51,116 bases of DNA, from assembly GCA_030429175.1 (NCBI GenBank), contig JAUIDD010000016.1, positions 1-51,116 of the forward strand, in the 5' to 3' direction. The translations under genes were made by a program, and so were the position numbers. The notes beneath the pieces were generated by a model that ran no database searches, was not told where the DNA came from, and worked only from the letters and a program-made list of their open reading frames with translations. Shown piece by piece: positions 17,943-27,264 of the stretch. The DNA comes from Gammaproteobacteria bacterium. Lineage in GTDB: Bacteria > Pseudomonadota > Gammaproteobacteria > Coxiellales > Coxiellaceae. The stretch's first letter is position 1. The number at the start of each line of letters is the position of its first letter.

Positions 17943-19254
17943 CTACAACCCAAAATCGTTACGCAGTGAAACCACACTGATGCCGTGGCTGATTTGGTTT
18001 ATAGCAGTATTGTTTTATGCCTACGAATTTACGCAACGCGTGTCACTAAATATTTACTGGCCCTATCTCAGCAAAGATTTCTTAGCCACTGCCACGGCTA
18101 TTGGCCTGATGAATTCATGTTTTTATTGGGCTTATGCCTTGATGCAATTACCCAGTGGTATTCTTATCGATAAGCTCGGTACTAAGAAATTAATGACGCT
18201 CGGCGTTTTTATTGTCAGCATGGGCTCACTGTACTTTTCTTACATCAATACTATCGAACACGCAGCTCTCGCACGTCTGATAATTGGTGCAGGAAGTGCC
18301 GTTGCGTTTATTTGTGCGATGAAATTGATTATCGTCTGGTTTCCACCGTATAAATTCGCACTCGTCGCAGGCTTAACAAACTTAATGGGCTATCTCGGTG
18401 CAAGCATCGGTCAGGTACCGCTTAATGTTGCAGTAAATTATATCGGTTGGCGTGATACTTCATGGTGGCTATCAATGGTTGGATTGGTGATCACTATATT
18501 GGTTTTTCTCTATATTCGCGACAAACCCTACAAAACACACAAAATTTCTAAAAAACCTGCGCGCGTACAACCGCCATCGATCTTCCATGGCTTACATAAA
18601 ATCATTCATCTCCCCATGAATTGGGCTAATGGCTTTTATGCAATGCTGATGATGGGACCCACCTCAGCATTTGGTGCACTGTGGGGCAAATCTTTTTTTA
18701 CCACAGCTGACCACTTCAATGGAAATATTGCCGCTGGTGCGATTACTGCCATTTATATTGGGGTAGCGTCAGGCAGCCCATTTTTTGGTTGGCTATCAGA
18801 ACACCTCCAAAAAAGACAAAGGCTGCTAATTATCGCAGCACTGGGCGCCTCAATCTCAACAGCAACACTCATATACTGCAACAATCTTGATAAAGTTCTG
18901 GTATATATTTTATGTTATCTATTTGGCGCGTTTCAAAGTGCGATGGTACTCAACTTTGCCATCTCAAAAAGCATTAATGCTAAGAAAAATTCCGGTGCCT
19001 CAATTGGCTTTACTAATATGCTTGCAGTACTTGGTGGTGCCTGGCTACAACCGATCATCGGGTTACTACTGGGTTTTACAAGCGAACACCACCTCCACCA
19101 CTATGCCATCTTTACTGGACATAGCTACCACATTGCCCTCTCACTGATCCCAGCCAGCCAATTTTCGGCTTTTATTATCGCCAGTCTCTTTCTGAGTGAT
19201 AAAAAACAAGACCAGCTGACACAAAAAGCGCATGCTATCCAGACAGGGAAGTGA
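17932..19254 (+). CDS. Major facilitator transporter, Pht/FPT-like
   Basis: 440 aa with twelve predicted membrane spans. The start at 17932 follows GGAG by 6 nt; an ATG three bases earlier is possible, and earlier in-frame codons lie inside rmuC. The N-terminal half (LIWFIAVLFYAYEFTQRVS, YALMQLPSGILIDKLGTKKL, RLIIGAGSAVAFICAMKLII, WFPPYKFALVAGL) resembles the Pht/FPT carriers of Legionella, Coxiella and Francisella, which import amino acids and related nutrients from the host vacuole. The substrate here cannot be told from sequence. A 32-residue cytosolic linker (about 190-220) joins the halves. Confidence 0.85.
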   Translation: MKASYNPKSLRSETTLMPWLIWFIAVLFYAYEFTQRVSLNIYWPYLSKDFLATATAIGLMNSCFYWAYALMQLPSGILIDKLGTKKLMTLGVFIVSMGSLYFSYINTIEHAALARLIIGAGSAVAFICAMKLIIVWFPPYKFALVAGLTNLMGYLGASIGQVPLNVAVNYIGWRDTSWWLSMVGLVITILVFLYIRDKPYKTHKISKKPARVQPPSIFHGLHKIIHLPMNWANGFYAMLMMGPTSAFGALWGKSFFTTADHFNGNIAAGAITAIYIGVASGSPFFGWLSEHLQKRQRLLIIAALGASISTATLIYCNNLDKVLVYILCYLFGAFQSAMVLNFAISKSINAKKNSGASIGFTNMLAVLGGAWLQPIIGLLLGFTSEHHLHHYAIFTGHSYHIALSLIPASQFSAFIIASLFLSDKKQDQLTQKAHAIQTGK

Positions 19255-19293
19255 TTTAGAAAAAAGCTACGGCAGGCAGAAAGAAAAAATGGC

Positions 19294-19333
19294 TCAAAAA
19301 AAGATACGGGCCCTAAACTAAAATAGAGCCCGT
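19294..19333 (-). terminator. Rho-independent terminator of the mip operon
   Basis: Read on -, ACGGGCTCTA, an 8-nt loop and TAGGGCCCGT form a 10-bp stem with one G-U pair, followed by ATC and seven T. It lies just past the mip stop and is a strong terminator for that strand only. It also falls 40 nt after the convergent MFS gene. Confidence 0.92.
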
Positions 19334-19340
19334 GTTGATC

Positions 19341-20066
19341 TTACTTCTTATCCTTTTTATCATCACCCACTTTAATTAAATCGACTTTAAATTCAAGTAA
19401 GCTATTAGGTGGAATAATCGGTGGTGAACCTTGTGGCCCATAACCTTCTTGAGGGTGGATATAAAGTAATACAGTTGAACCCGCAGGTACTTTGGATAAT
19501 GCTTTAGTCCAACCAGGTATGACCTTATCAAGCTCAAAGCTTACTGGTTGACCACGCTTATAAGAGCTATCAAAAACTTTACCATCAAGCAGTTTTCCTT
19601 CGTAATTAACGGTAACCATATCTGTAGGTTTGGGCATAGGTCCATTACCCATCTTAACTATTTTATATTGTAAATTTGGGTTAATTTGAATAATGCCTTT
19701 TTGCTTTGCATTCTTTTTAAGGAAAGCATCTGCTTCTACCAAGTTTTTATCACCAACTACTTTCATTTTCTTCAATTGCTGCATAACCAATTGCTTCTTG
19801 AAATCCATAATGACGCTATTCATTTCTTTGGTATCTAAAAGTGGCTTACCGCCGTTAAATGCAGCCTTAAGCCCTTTGATAAAATATGTATCGTCAACCT
19901 GGTCTGATTGTTGTTTTAAGGTTAGACCACTCTTATATCCGAGTGTGTAGCTGAGCTTTTGCTTATCATTTTGAAATGGAGATAGTTTAGTTTTTTCTGC
20001 GGCGGGTGCTACTGTTGCAGCTGTAGCAGCCACTATGGTTACAGCGGCTAAAGTTAAATATTTCAT
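19341..20066 (-). CDS. mip: Mip-type FKBP peptidyl-prolyl isomerase
   Basis: Exported homodimeric prolyl isomerase of the Mip/FkpA class. 241 aa with a signal peptide ending near APAAE (residues 20-25), a helical dimerisation and linker region (about 30-125: LSYTLGYKSG, FIKGLKAAFNGGKP), and a C-terminal FKBP domain with VTVNYEGKLLDGKVFDSSYK, PVSFELDKVIPGWTKAL, YIHPQEGYG and LLEFKVDLI. Legionella Mip is 233 aa and helps intracellular infection; the same role here is inference. The SD AAGGAG overlaps the stop of the preceding 54-aa lipoprotein. It is the last gene of the unit, followed by a terminator. Confidence 0.95.
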   Translation of the reverse strand: MKYLTLAAVTIVAATAATVAPAAEKTKLSPFQNDKQKLSYTLGYKSGLTLKQQSDQVDDTYFIKGLKAAFNGGKPLLDTKEMNSVIMDFKKQLVMQQLKKMKVVGDKNLVEADAFLKKNAKQKGIIQINPNLQYKIVKMGNGPMPKPTDMVTVNYEGKLLDGKVFDSSYKRGQPVSFELDKVIPGWTKALSKVPAGSTVLLYIHPQEGYGPQGSPPIIPPNSLLEFKVDLIKVGDDKKDKK

Positions 20067-20075
20067 AAGTACTCC

Positions 20076-20240
20076 TTAGTGATAATGCATATCTGTCTTC
20101 TGTCCATCGATAGTGACCGCATGTGTGTGATCACCACTGGGTATCATCTCAACAGCAGCAGGCTGCGGCTGGTAACAACCACTGACAGCCACCAAAAAGA
20201 TAACGACAATCAGTCTACAGAAATACCGATCAAATAGCAT
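20076..20240 (-). CDS. Small lipoprotein (54 aa)
   Basis: ORF with a clear lipoprotein signal: MLFDRYFCRLIVVIFLVAVS then Gly-Cys (Cys22 acylated), followed by YQPQPAAVEMIPSGDHTHA and a His-rich end (MHYH). It begins 3 nt after the stop of the 90-aa lipoprotein gene and ends 9 nt before mip, so the three genes are tightly coupled. Target membrane unknown; no Asp at +2, so outer-membrane sorting is likely. Family not recognised. The His pairs could bind metal, but that is a guess. Confidence 0.75.
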   Translation of the reverse strand: MLFDRYFCRLIVVIFLVAVSGCYQPQPAAVEMIPSGDHTHAVTIDGQKTDMHYH

Positions 20241-20243
20241 CAA

Positions 20244-20516
20244 TTAATCAAGCTCAAATTGTGCTTCTGTATTTGAAGTATGGCTTGAGATATCGTGCTT
20301 CTCAGGCACGCCAGTACCCGCAAGAGGATGACCTTCGGGATAACCTGCGACCGTTTTTGGATCTTGACTTTCGCGACTACGTTCTGGCAAGCTACCAAAA
20401 CGAGTGGGCTGCTGATAGGTTGAAGTATGATATGACGTCGGTTGTGATTGCTGCGCACAACCAACCAAGCCTATAACAGTAAAAGTTAAGGCGGTTAAAC
20501 AAATACCCTTACACAT
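20244..20516 (-). CDS. Small lipoprotein (90 aa)
   Basis: N-terminal MCKGICLTALTFTVIGLVGC is a lipoprotein signal with lipobox LVGC (Cys20). The mature part is polar and disordered-looking, rich in Gln, Ser and Pro (QPTSYHTSTYQQPTRFGSLP), with a GYPEGHPLAGTGVPEKHD stretch and an acidic end. No recognised domain. The SD AGGAG overlaps the stop of the upstream hydrolase gene 10 nt away, and the next lipoprotein starts 3 nt after it. Part of the GDH - hydrolase - lipoproteins - mip unit. Confidence 0.75.
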   Translation of the reverse strand: MCKGICLTALTFTVIGLVGCAQQSQPTSYHTSTYQQPTRFGSLPERSRESQDPKTVAGYPEGHPLAGTGVPEKHDISSHTSNTEAQFELD

Positions 20517-20526
20517 AAATTAACTC

Positions 20527-21393
20527 CTAGTCACTTTCAGCCAACCAGTTACGCACCGCATCAGCAAAAACATCAGGCATTGATTCTTGCGCGAAGTGTA
20601 GCGCATCATCTATGCCAACCAGCTTAAGATTATGCAGTTTTTCACGTGCCCATGCAACGGTTTCAACTGTAGTGACAAAACCAGGAATTGCGTAGATCAT
20701 CAGTTTGGGGATATCAGTTTGTTGTAGCCATTGTGAATAGGTATCTATCAAAGCAACCACATCATCAGGCCCCTTCCCTAAGGGTAAGTCTTGAATATAT
20801 TGCCATAAAGGTTTACGGCTTGCTTCATCTGGAAACGGTTCACGATACGCATCCATTTCAGCTTCTGTCATGGTGTGCATCATACCTTTAGCTAATAATT
20901 TATTGACTAAATAATTTTGTTTCACCACCGCACGATAACTAGCACCAGGACGGCTCAGCAATGCTGCAAATTGCTGTACTGGTAAGGACAACATATTCCA
21001 CTCGATCACTGGGCGTATATGCGACTCATAAAACACTAACCCTTTTATTTTATTAGGATGGCGGCGAGCATACTCAAAACCAATCACGGATCCCCAACCA
21101 TGCATCACCAAAATTATATTTTCGAGCTGCAATGCTTCGATAAAATGTTCTATGTAGTCAATATGCTCAAAGACACGATAATCGATATCTGGCTTATCCG
21201 ATTTACCCATGCCAATCAAGTCTGGTGCTACACAACGCAGCCCCGACTGAGCAAGGTCGGCTATCACATGACGCCACAAATGTGAGGAAGTTGGTATACC
21301 ATGCAAAAATACGAGTGTAGCATCTCCTTTACCCATATCAAGATAGTGCATCTGCGCATTGTGCACCGTGACATAACGACTAGTCATTTCCAT
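20527..21393 (-). CDS. Haloalkane-dehalogenase-like alpha/beta hydrolase lacking the nucleophile
   Basis: 288 aa, colinear with DhaA-type (HLD-II) haloalkane dehalogenases: FLHGIPTSSHLWR, DLIGMGKSDKPD, VMHGWGSVIGFEYARRHP, MDAYREPFPDEASRKPLWQY and ALHFAQE. In DhaA the pentad is Asn41, Asp106, Trp107, Glu130, His272. Here the equivalents are Ile33, Gly99, Trp100, Glu123 and His266. The nucleophilic Asp is Gly (codon GGT, one change from GAT) and the halide-binding Asn is Ile. Normal dehalogenation is therefore not expected; it may be inactive, use another chemistry, or bind a ligand. AAGGAG lies 5 nt before ATG. Second gene of the GDH-mip unit. Confidence 0.88.
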   Translation of the reverse strand: MEMTSRYVTVHNAQMHYLDMGKGDATLVFLHGIPTSSHLWRHVIADLAQSGLRCVAPDLIGMGKSDKPDIDYRVFEHIDYIEHFIEALQLENIILVMHGWGSVIGFEYARRHPNKIKGLVFYESHIRPVIEWNMLSLPVQQFAALLSRPGASYRAVVKQNYLVNKLLAKGMMHTMTEAEMDAYREPFPDEASRKPLWQYIQDLPLGKGPDDVVALIDTYSQWLQQTDIPKLMIYAIPGFVTTVETVAWAREKLHNLKLVGIDDALHFAQESMPDVFADAVRNWLAESD

Positions 21394-21405
21394 GTAAACT
21401 CCTTC

Positions 21406-21423
21406 ACGATCAATTTCGATCGT
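21406..21423. other. Intercistronic hairpin between NAD-GDH and the hydrolase
   Basis: ACGATC, a 6-nt loop and GATCGT form a 6-bp stem that abuts the GDH stop codon, ahead of the SD of the next gene. There is no U tract, so it is more likely an mRNA processing or stability element, or chance, than a terminator. Confidence 0.3.
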
Positions 21424-24400
21424 TATACTACTTTTGTTATATCAGATAACTCACGAATCGCAACGGATAACATTGCAAATTCACGTGTTTCTGTCCCTTT
21501 TAATCGCGTCACAACTGACTGCCAACGCTGTACCATTTCACCATGTAATTCAAGCCAAGCTTCAATACATTCGTGCAGTTCAGTTGACGGGGGAGGTGTA
21601 TCCATATTTAATACTGATAGTGCAAGCTCTCGCTGAATCCAATCTAAATCACCTTTATAAGCTGCTTTAGCCAAGATCATCCAATGCGTATCATTCGGAT
21701 ACATATCAATGAGGTCACGGAACCATAATAATTCTAAACTATCAACCACAGCAAAATAAGTACGCGCCACCAAGTAGTAATCAAAATTGTGGAGTCTCGC
21801 CACTTCTACGATATTCAACGCATGGAAGATGGCATCAGTACTCGATACTTTATAAGCGATTTCAACAGGCACACCTGCATCCATATATTGCTCACAACGT
21901 TGCTCATAGTGCTCACGATCAGAACCAATTAAGAGTCTTGGTAAGCTTTTGTATAAACTATCGGTGTGCTGCGTAAATATATCTATTGTTTCTTGAATAT
22001 TAATAGTATCGCGACGATTACGCAAAAACCAACGTGATGCTCGACGTACAAGTCGTTTCACATCCGTCATCATCTGATATTGAATATCAGTCGATACTTT
22101 ATAATCGAGCGCTTCAATATCAGCATAGACTGCTTGCATGTGGAAAATAGCTTGCGATACAGTATAAGCACGTGTAATCGTATCGAGGGATGCACCTGTT
22201 TCATCAAACATAATATAGGCAAATGTAATCCCCATATCTGATACCATACGGTTACTGATTTGTGTTGCCGTAATTTCGGGATAAAGCCTATGCTGCTTAA
22301 TTTCATTTTCATACTTATGACGTAATGGTGTTGGAAATGCATCGATAGCAAATTGTTGAATTACCGGATCATAAACAATTTCCGAATGCCGTAGTGCATC
22401 CTCAATCACGATTTTTGCATAAGAAATGAGTACTGCCAATTCCGGTTTTGTTAAACCGAGGCCAGCAGACTTACGATCAACAAAAACCTTTTCCGAAGGT
22501 AAAAACTCTAACGCACGGTTAATTTTATCATTGTCTTCGAGGAATTGAATAAAACGACGATACACATCGAGGTAACGCTGTGAATAATGTGTAGCGACAC
22601 TCAATGTTCTGTTTTGATCGTAATTATGCTGCAATACTAACTCAGCGACTTCCTCTGTCATACGTTGTAATAAATCATTACGCTGCTTAAACGTTAAGTC
22701 ACCTTTGCTCACAATCTCATTCAACAAGATTTTAATATTAACTTCATGATCCGAACAATCTACACCAGCAGAGTTATCGATAAAATCAGTATTAATCTTG
22801 CCACCATTTAACTCATATTCAATACGTCCTAGCTGAGTAACACCAAGATTGCCACCTTCACAAATGACACGCGCACGTAGTTGTTTGCCACATACCCTGA
22901 TTGCATCATTACTTCGGTCACCTACTGTTGCATCAGGTTCTTTAGTCGCTTTTACAAAGGTACCGATACCACCATTCCAGATCATATCAACTGGTGCTTT
23001 AAGTAGTGCACGGATAAAATCATTTGGTATCATCTGTGTTTGACTTGTATCGACTAACAGCTGCATTTCAGGTGTCAGTGTTATCGATTTTGCTTTACGC
23101 TCAAACACACCACCACCCGCTGAAATAAGTTCTGGATTGTAATCCAGCCATGTAGAACGCGGCAGTTCAAACAAACGTTTGCGCTCTTCGAAACTGATCA
23201 CTGAGTCTGGATCTGGATCAATAAAGATATGCATATGATTAAAAGCCGCAACCAATTTCATATTGGCAGATAACAACACACCGTTACCGAACACATCGCC
23301 AGCCATATCTCCAATACCAATTACACGCACCGGCTCTTGATCAACATTAATACCTAGTTCTTGGAATTGACGTTCTGCAGATACCCATGTACCACGAGCA
23401 GTAATACCCATTTTCTTATGGTCATAACCAGTCGAACCACCTGAAGCAAAAGCATCACCCAACCAAAAACCTTTATCCAAAGAAATTTGATTGGCAATAT
23501 CTGAAAATGAAGCCGTACCCTTGTCTGCCGCAACCACCAAATAAGGATCATCATCATCATGTACAACCACCATTTCTGGATGCACAATCTCACCGTCAAC
23601 AATATTGTCGGTAATGTCTAATAAACCATTAATAAAGCCTTGGTAACAACGAATACCTTGTTCAAAAATCTGTTCACGGGTTAAATTAATAATTGCCTGC
23701 TTAACCACAAAGCCACCTTTGGCACCTGATGGCACAATCAATGCATTTTTAACTTGTTGCGCCTTCATTAACCCAAGAATTTCAGTTCTAAAGTCTTCAC
23801 GACGGTCTGACCAACGTAATCCACCACGTGCAACTTTTGCCATGCGTAAGTGCACACCTTCAAAGTCTGGCGAATATACAAAGATTTCGTAAGCTGGCGC
23901 AGGTAATGGTATATCCGGAATAGCTTTCGAAGAAAATTTAAACGATAAATACGTTTTATCTTCATCAGTATCATACTGATAAAAGTTAGTACGTAAGGTT
24001 GCATTTAGTAGATCGAGGTAACTTCTAAAGATACGGTCTTCATCCAGACTCTGAACAGAATCTAAAAGTGTGAAAAATTCTTTTTCATATTTTTCAACAG
24101 TTTCCTGTGAGCGTGGTTCTTGTGGGTTAAAGCGGCAGTGAAACAATCGCATCAATATTTGTGCAACTTTCGGATTGTGAATAAATGTTTCAGCAATATA
24201 TTGCAAACTAAATGGTAACGTACCAATCTGCATAAAGTATTTAGCAAATGCACGAAAGATACTAATCTCACACCAATCAAAACGCGCATAAATAACCAAA
24301 TGATTAAACTCATCGCTTTCAGCACGTCCTTGCCATATCGCTAAAAACGCCTCTTCGAGTGGCAGGCTGAGCTCTGGTAGGTCTTCTATCTCACCATAAA

Positions 24401-26261
24401 TATATTCCATGCTAAAGTCATTAATCCAAATCACCTGATCGTTTTCGAAGGTAAGCCTATAGGGCTCTTCTCCTAACACTCGAAAACCCAAATTCTCTAG
24501 GATTGGTAACGCATCTGATAATGGCACAGTTTGTGCCAAAAGAAACAACTTAAATTTAAGCATATTGCGTGCATAAGAAAGCGGGCGATAGACGGTCATA
24601 CTCAACTCATTATCTGGAGTTAACGCCATCATATAGTTCATATCAAACACAGCCTGGTGTGGACTAAATGCTTCACGGTAGGCGGTTGGAAATGCTTTTT
24701 TATATTGCGAATACGTTTGATTACCCTCAACATTGCCATGATACTCGATAAGTCGTTCATATAATTCATCGTTCCAAGACTTACCTGCCTCAATCAATTG
24801 TCGCTCAATATGTTGAAGTTCATATTGCCTTGGCTTTTTGCTATTGATACGAATAACAAAGTGTATCCTGGCTAATACAGATTCAGAGAACGATGTGTTA
24901 AATGAAAGCTCAATGCCATGAAAGGCATCCATTAAGATGGTTTGAATGGCGCGTAACAATTTGGTATTGAAACTCTCGCGAGGCACATAAACCAAGCATG
25001 ACATATAACGACCATAAGCGTCTTCACGTGCAAATAAACGTATGCAACGTCGTTCTTGTAAATGGAGAATATCCATACTTAAATTATAAAGTTCAGTTGT
25101 CGTTGCTTGAAATAAATCATCTCGAGGTAAATTAGCTAAAATGTGCCTTAAATCCTTACCTGAATGACTATGCCAGGGCAGTTGTGATTTCTTAAGAACA
25201 TGTGACACTTTGTGGCGAATAAAGGGAATCGACAGTGGATCAGAACTATAAGCGGTTGAGGTATATAAGCCTATAAAGCGTCGCTCACCGACTAATTTAC
25301 CCTCTTTATCAAAATATTTAATGCCTATATAATCTGTATAAACGGGTCTGTGTACCGTTGAAATCGTATTTGTTTTAGAAATAATAATCTTATTTTCGCT
25401 CGACAAAATAAGTCGTCGTGCTTGCTCAGGCAAATCTGCAAGTAAACGATGTGTTTTACTATTTGAATCATCTGATAACACCCCCAAGCCTGAGCCTTTA
25501 ACCAGGCGCAGCGCCAAACCATCACCTTTACCAAATATTTTATAATCACGCACGCCGATAAAGGTAAAATTATCTTTGAGCAACCACTCCAAAAAAGTAC
25601 AGGCTTCAGTAGCTTCAGCATCCTCTTTAGCATTCGATGCTTTAATGTCTGCAATCGATTGGCGCATTTTTTCTTGCATATGGCGCCAGTCTCGCACCAC
25701 TTCACGCACATCTTTAATCACACGCCAGAGATTATGTTTAATTTCTTCAAACGCTTCGGGATCAGTCTGCTGGTCAATTTCAATAAAAATAGGTGCCTCA
25801 ACCAAACCATGTTCAGCATGTTGCCCCTTATAACGCAATAACTGAGTCACGTTACCCCTATCGTCTCGCACGACCAACATACCCCCCATATGAACCATCA
25901 GGTCATAACTTAGCTTCATGCGATTGATTTCAATACGTAGCGAATCAACCAAAAATGGCGTATCTTTTAAAGCGATCTGAATAATTGTACGTGGTGAAGA
26001 CCAGCCGTCACGCGCCATCGTTGGGTTGAATACCTTTATATTCACCTCATCATCTTCAAGTGCACGCATCAGCCGCCATTGAGACACAGCAATCCCATAG
26101 AGCATTTCGATGCTCTTACCCTCAAGATCATCGAGTGAAGTATAAGAATAGAAATAACGGATAAATTTCAGAATGAACTTGAGATCCTCAGACTCGTACT
26201 GCTTAGCATGTTCACAAATCTTACGGATTAAGTGTCTTGTTGATGGGTATTTGATTGTCAT
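21423..26261 (-). CDS. NAD-specific glutamate dehydrogenase, large (180-kDa) class
   Basis: Oxidative deamination of glutamate to 2-oxoglutarate, mainly catabolic. 1612 aa, like the 1620-aa Pseudomonas and Legionella-type enzymes. A long regulatory N-terminal half with ACT-like segments (DTPFLVDSLRIEINRMKLSY) precedes the catalytic core: VARGGLRWSDRREDFRTEIL, MKAQQVKNALIVPSGAKGGF (catalytic lysines), IGIGDMAGDVFGNGVLLS (nucleotide fold) and VICEGGNLGVTQLGRIEYEL. It is the first gene of a minus-strand unit that goes on through the hydrolase and two lipoproteins to mip. Such a large glutamate catabolic enzyme suits an organism living on amino acids. Confidence 0.97.
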   Translation of the reverse strand: MTIKYPSTRHLIRKICEHAKQYESEDLKFILKFIRYFYSYTSLDDLEGKSIEMLYGIAVSQWRLMRALEDDEVNIKVFNPTMARDGWSSPRTIIQIALKDTPFLVDSLRIEINRMKLSYDLMVHMGGMLVVRDDRGNVTQLLRYKGQHAEHGLVEAPIFIEIDQQTDPEAFEEIKHNLWRVIKDVREVVRDWRHMQEKMRQSIADIKASNAKEDAEATEACTFLEWLLKDNFTFIGVRDYKIFGKGDGLALRLVKGSGLGVLSDDSNSKTHRLLADLPEQARRLILSSENKIIISKTNTISTVHRPVYTDYIGIKYFDKEGKLVGERRFIGLYTSTAYSSDPLSIPFIRHKVSHVLKKSQLPWHSHSGKDLRHILANLPRDDLFQATTTELYNLSMDILHLQERRCIRLFAREDAYGRYMSCLVYVPRESFNTKLLRAIQTILMDAFHGIELSFNTSFSESVLARIHFVIRINSKKPRQYELQHIERQLIEAGKSWNDELYERLIEYHGNVEGNQTYSQYKKAFPTAYREAFSPHQAVFDMNYMMALTPDNELSMTVYRPLSYARNMLKFKLFLLAQTVPLSDALPILENLGFRVLGEEPYRLTFENDQVIWINDFSMEYIYGEIEDLPELSLPLEEAFLAIWQGRAESDEFNHLVIYARFDWCEISIFRAFAKYFMQIGTLPFSLQYIAETFIHNPKVAQILMRLFHCRFNPQEPRSQETVEKYEKEFFTLLDSVQSLDEDRIFRSYLDLLNATLRTNFYQYDTDEDKTYLSFKFSSKAIPDIPLPAPAYEIFVYSPDFEGVHLRMAKVARGGLRWSDRREDFRTEILGLMKAQQVKNALIVPSGAKGGFVVKQAIINLTREQIFEQGIRCYQGFINGLLDITDNIVDGEIVHPEMVVVHDDDDPYLVVAADKGTASFSDIANQISLDKGFWLGDAFASGGSTGYDHKKMGITARGTWVSAERQFQELGINVDQEPVRVIGIGDMAGDVFGNGVLLSANMKLVAAFNHMHIFIDPDPDSVISFEERKRLFELPRSTWLDYNPELISAGGGVFERKAKSITLTPEMQLLVDTSQTQMIPNDFIRALLKAPVDMIWNGGIGTFVKATKEPDATVGDRSNDAIRVCGKQLRARVICEGGNLGVTQLGRIEYELNGGKINTDFIDNSAGVDCSDHEVNIKILLNEIVSKGDLTFKQRNDLLQRMTEEVAELVLQHNYDQNRTLSVATHYSQRYLDVYRRFIQFLEDNDKINRALEFLPSEKVFVDRKSAGLGLTKPELAVLISYAKIVIEDALRHSEIVYDPVIQQFAIDAFPTPLRHKYENEIKQHRLYPEITATQISNRMVSDMGITFAYIMFDETGASLDTITRAYTVSQAIFHMQAVYADIEALDYKVSTDIQYQMMTDVKRLVRRASRWFLRNRRDTINIQETIDIFTQHTDSLYKSLPRLLIGSDREHYEQRCEQYMDAGVPVEIAYKVSSTDAIFHALNIVEVARLHNFDYYLVARTYFAVVDSLELLWFRDLIDMYPNDTHWMILAKAAYKGDLDWIQRELALSVLNMDTPPPSTELHECIEAWLELHGEMVQRWQSVVTRLKGTETREFAMLSVAIRELSDITKVV

Positions 26262-26422
26262 GATATCCCTTATATATCAGCTTATTACAACTCTTTCTTA
26301 AATGCAGCAGCAAAAAAATACCGATTTACCCCACATCAATCGTAATTATAGGAAATATTGTGCATTTTGCTTGCAATTAAGTAAATATTTCATTAATGTG
26401 CCTATAGAAATACGGGATTTTA

Positions 26423-26455
26423 CACATATCATCTATAATGAACAATGATAATGTG
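26423..26455. promoter_or_regulatory. Inverted repeat over a -10-like box upstream of the response regulator
   Basis: CACATATCAT (26423-26432) and ATGATAATGTG (26445-26455) are inverted copies apart from one extra base. Between them lies TATAAT (26434-26439), about 70 nt before the response-regulator ATG. The -35 is poor, which fits an activator- or repressor-controlled promoter, perhaps autoregulated. The 247-nt gap also has to hold the divergent GDH promoter. Confidence 0.35.
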
Positions 26456-26508
26456 TTGCGTCAGGCAAATATTTATCTGCGACTTTAAATGACTTAGAGG
26501 TAAAAATA

Positions 26509-27198
26509 ATGCGTGTTTTATTGGTAGAAGATGACGAATTGCTCGGTGATGGTATCCGCACTGGGCTAAAACATTATGGCCATACAGTCGACTGGCTAAA
26601 GGATGGTAAATCAGCAAATGATGTTTTATCAACTAGTTACGAAAACTTTGATATCATCGTTTTAGATCTTGGCCTACCTAAGCTCTCTGGGCTTGATGTT
26701 TTACGTAAACTGCGTGAACGCAATTCAAGCACTCCTGTTATCATCCTCACAGCCCGTGAAACGATCGATGAGCGAGTTAAAGGGCTTGATGCCGGTGCTG
26801 ATGACTATCTGACCAAGCCATTTGATCTCGATGAGCTCTGTGCCAGAATTCGTGCATTACAACGTCGTTCAAAATCACGTGCTAAACCATTAATCACTTA
26901 TGGCGATATTAGCCTGGATCCTGCATCACATGTCGTCACCCAAGCCAATGAGACAATTATGATTTCACGGCGTGAATTTTCCCTACTACAAAAACTTCTT
27001 GAAAATGCCGGTCGCGTGATTTCTCGTGAACAGCTCAACCAAACACTCTATGGTTGGGGTGAGAATATCGATAGTAATGCACTTGAGGTACACATTCATA
27101 ACCTGCGTAAACGTTTTGGTAATACACTCATTCGCACCATTCGCGGCGTGGGCTATATGGTCGAAAAAAAGAATGACGATGCACCAAAAGCAAGTTAG
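26509..27198 (+). CDS. OmpR/PhoB-family response regulator, QseB/PmrA-like
   Basis: 229 aa. Receiver domain with acidic pocket EDD (residues 7-9), phospho-acceptor Asp53 in VLDLGLP, and switch Lys103 in LTKPFD. C-terminal winged helix: MISRREFSLLQKLLENAGRV, SNALEVHIHNLRKRFG and IRTIRGVGYM. Sequence style is that of the QseB/PmrA/TctD subgroup. The SD GAGG lies about 7 nt before ATG. The partner kinase starts 66 nt downstream. The signal and target genes are not deducible here. Confidence 0.93.
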   Translation: MRVLLVEDDELLGDGIRTGLKHYGHTVDWLKDGKSANDVLSTSYENFDIIVLDLGLPKLSGLDVLRKLRERNSSTPVIILTARETIDERVKGLDAGADDYLTKPFDLDELCARIRALQRRSKSRAKPLITYGDISLDPASHVVTQANETIMISRREFSLLQKLLENAGRVISREQLNQTLYGWGENIDSNALEVHIHNLRKRFGNTLIRTIRGVGYMVEKKNDDAPKAS

Positions 27199-27264
27199 CC
27201 TTAAAACTGTTATCATGGCCATGGGTAACAATGATTGCCTGCCTAACCACAAAGACTAACAACT

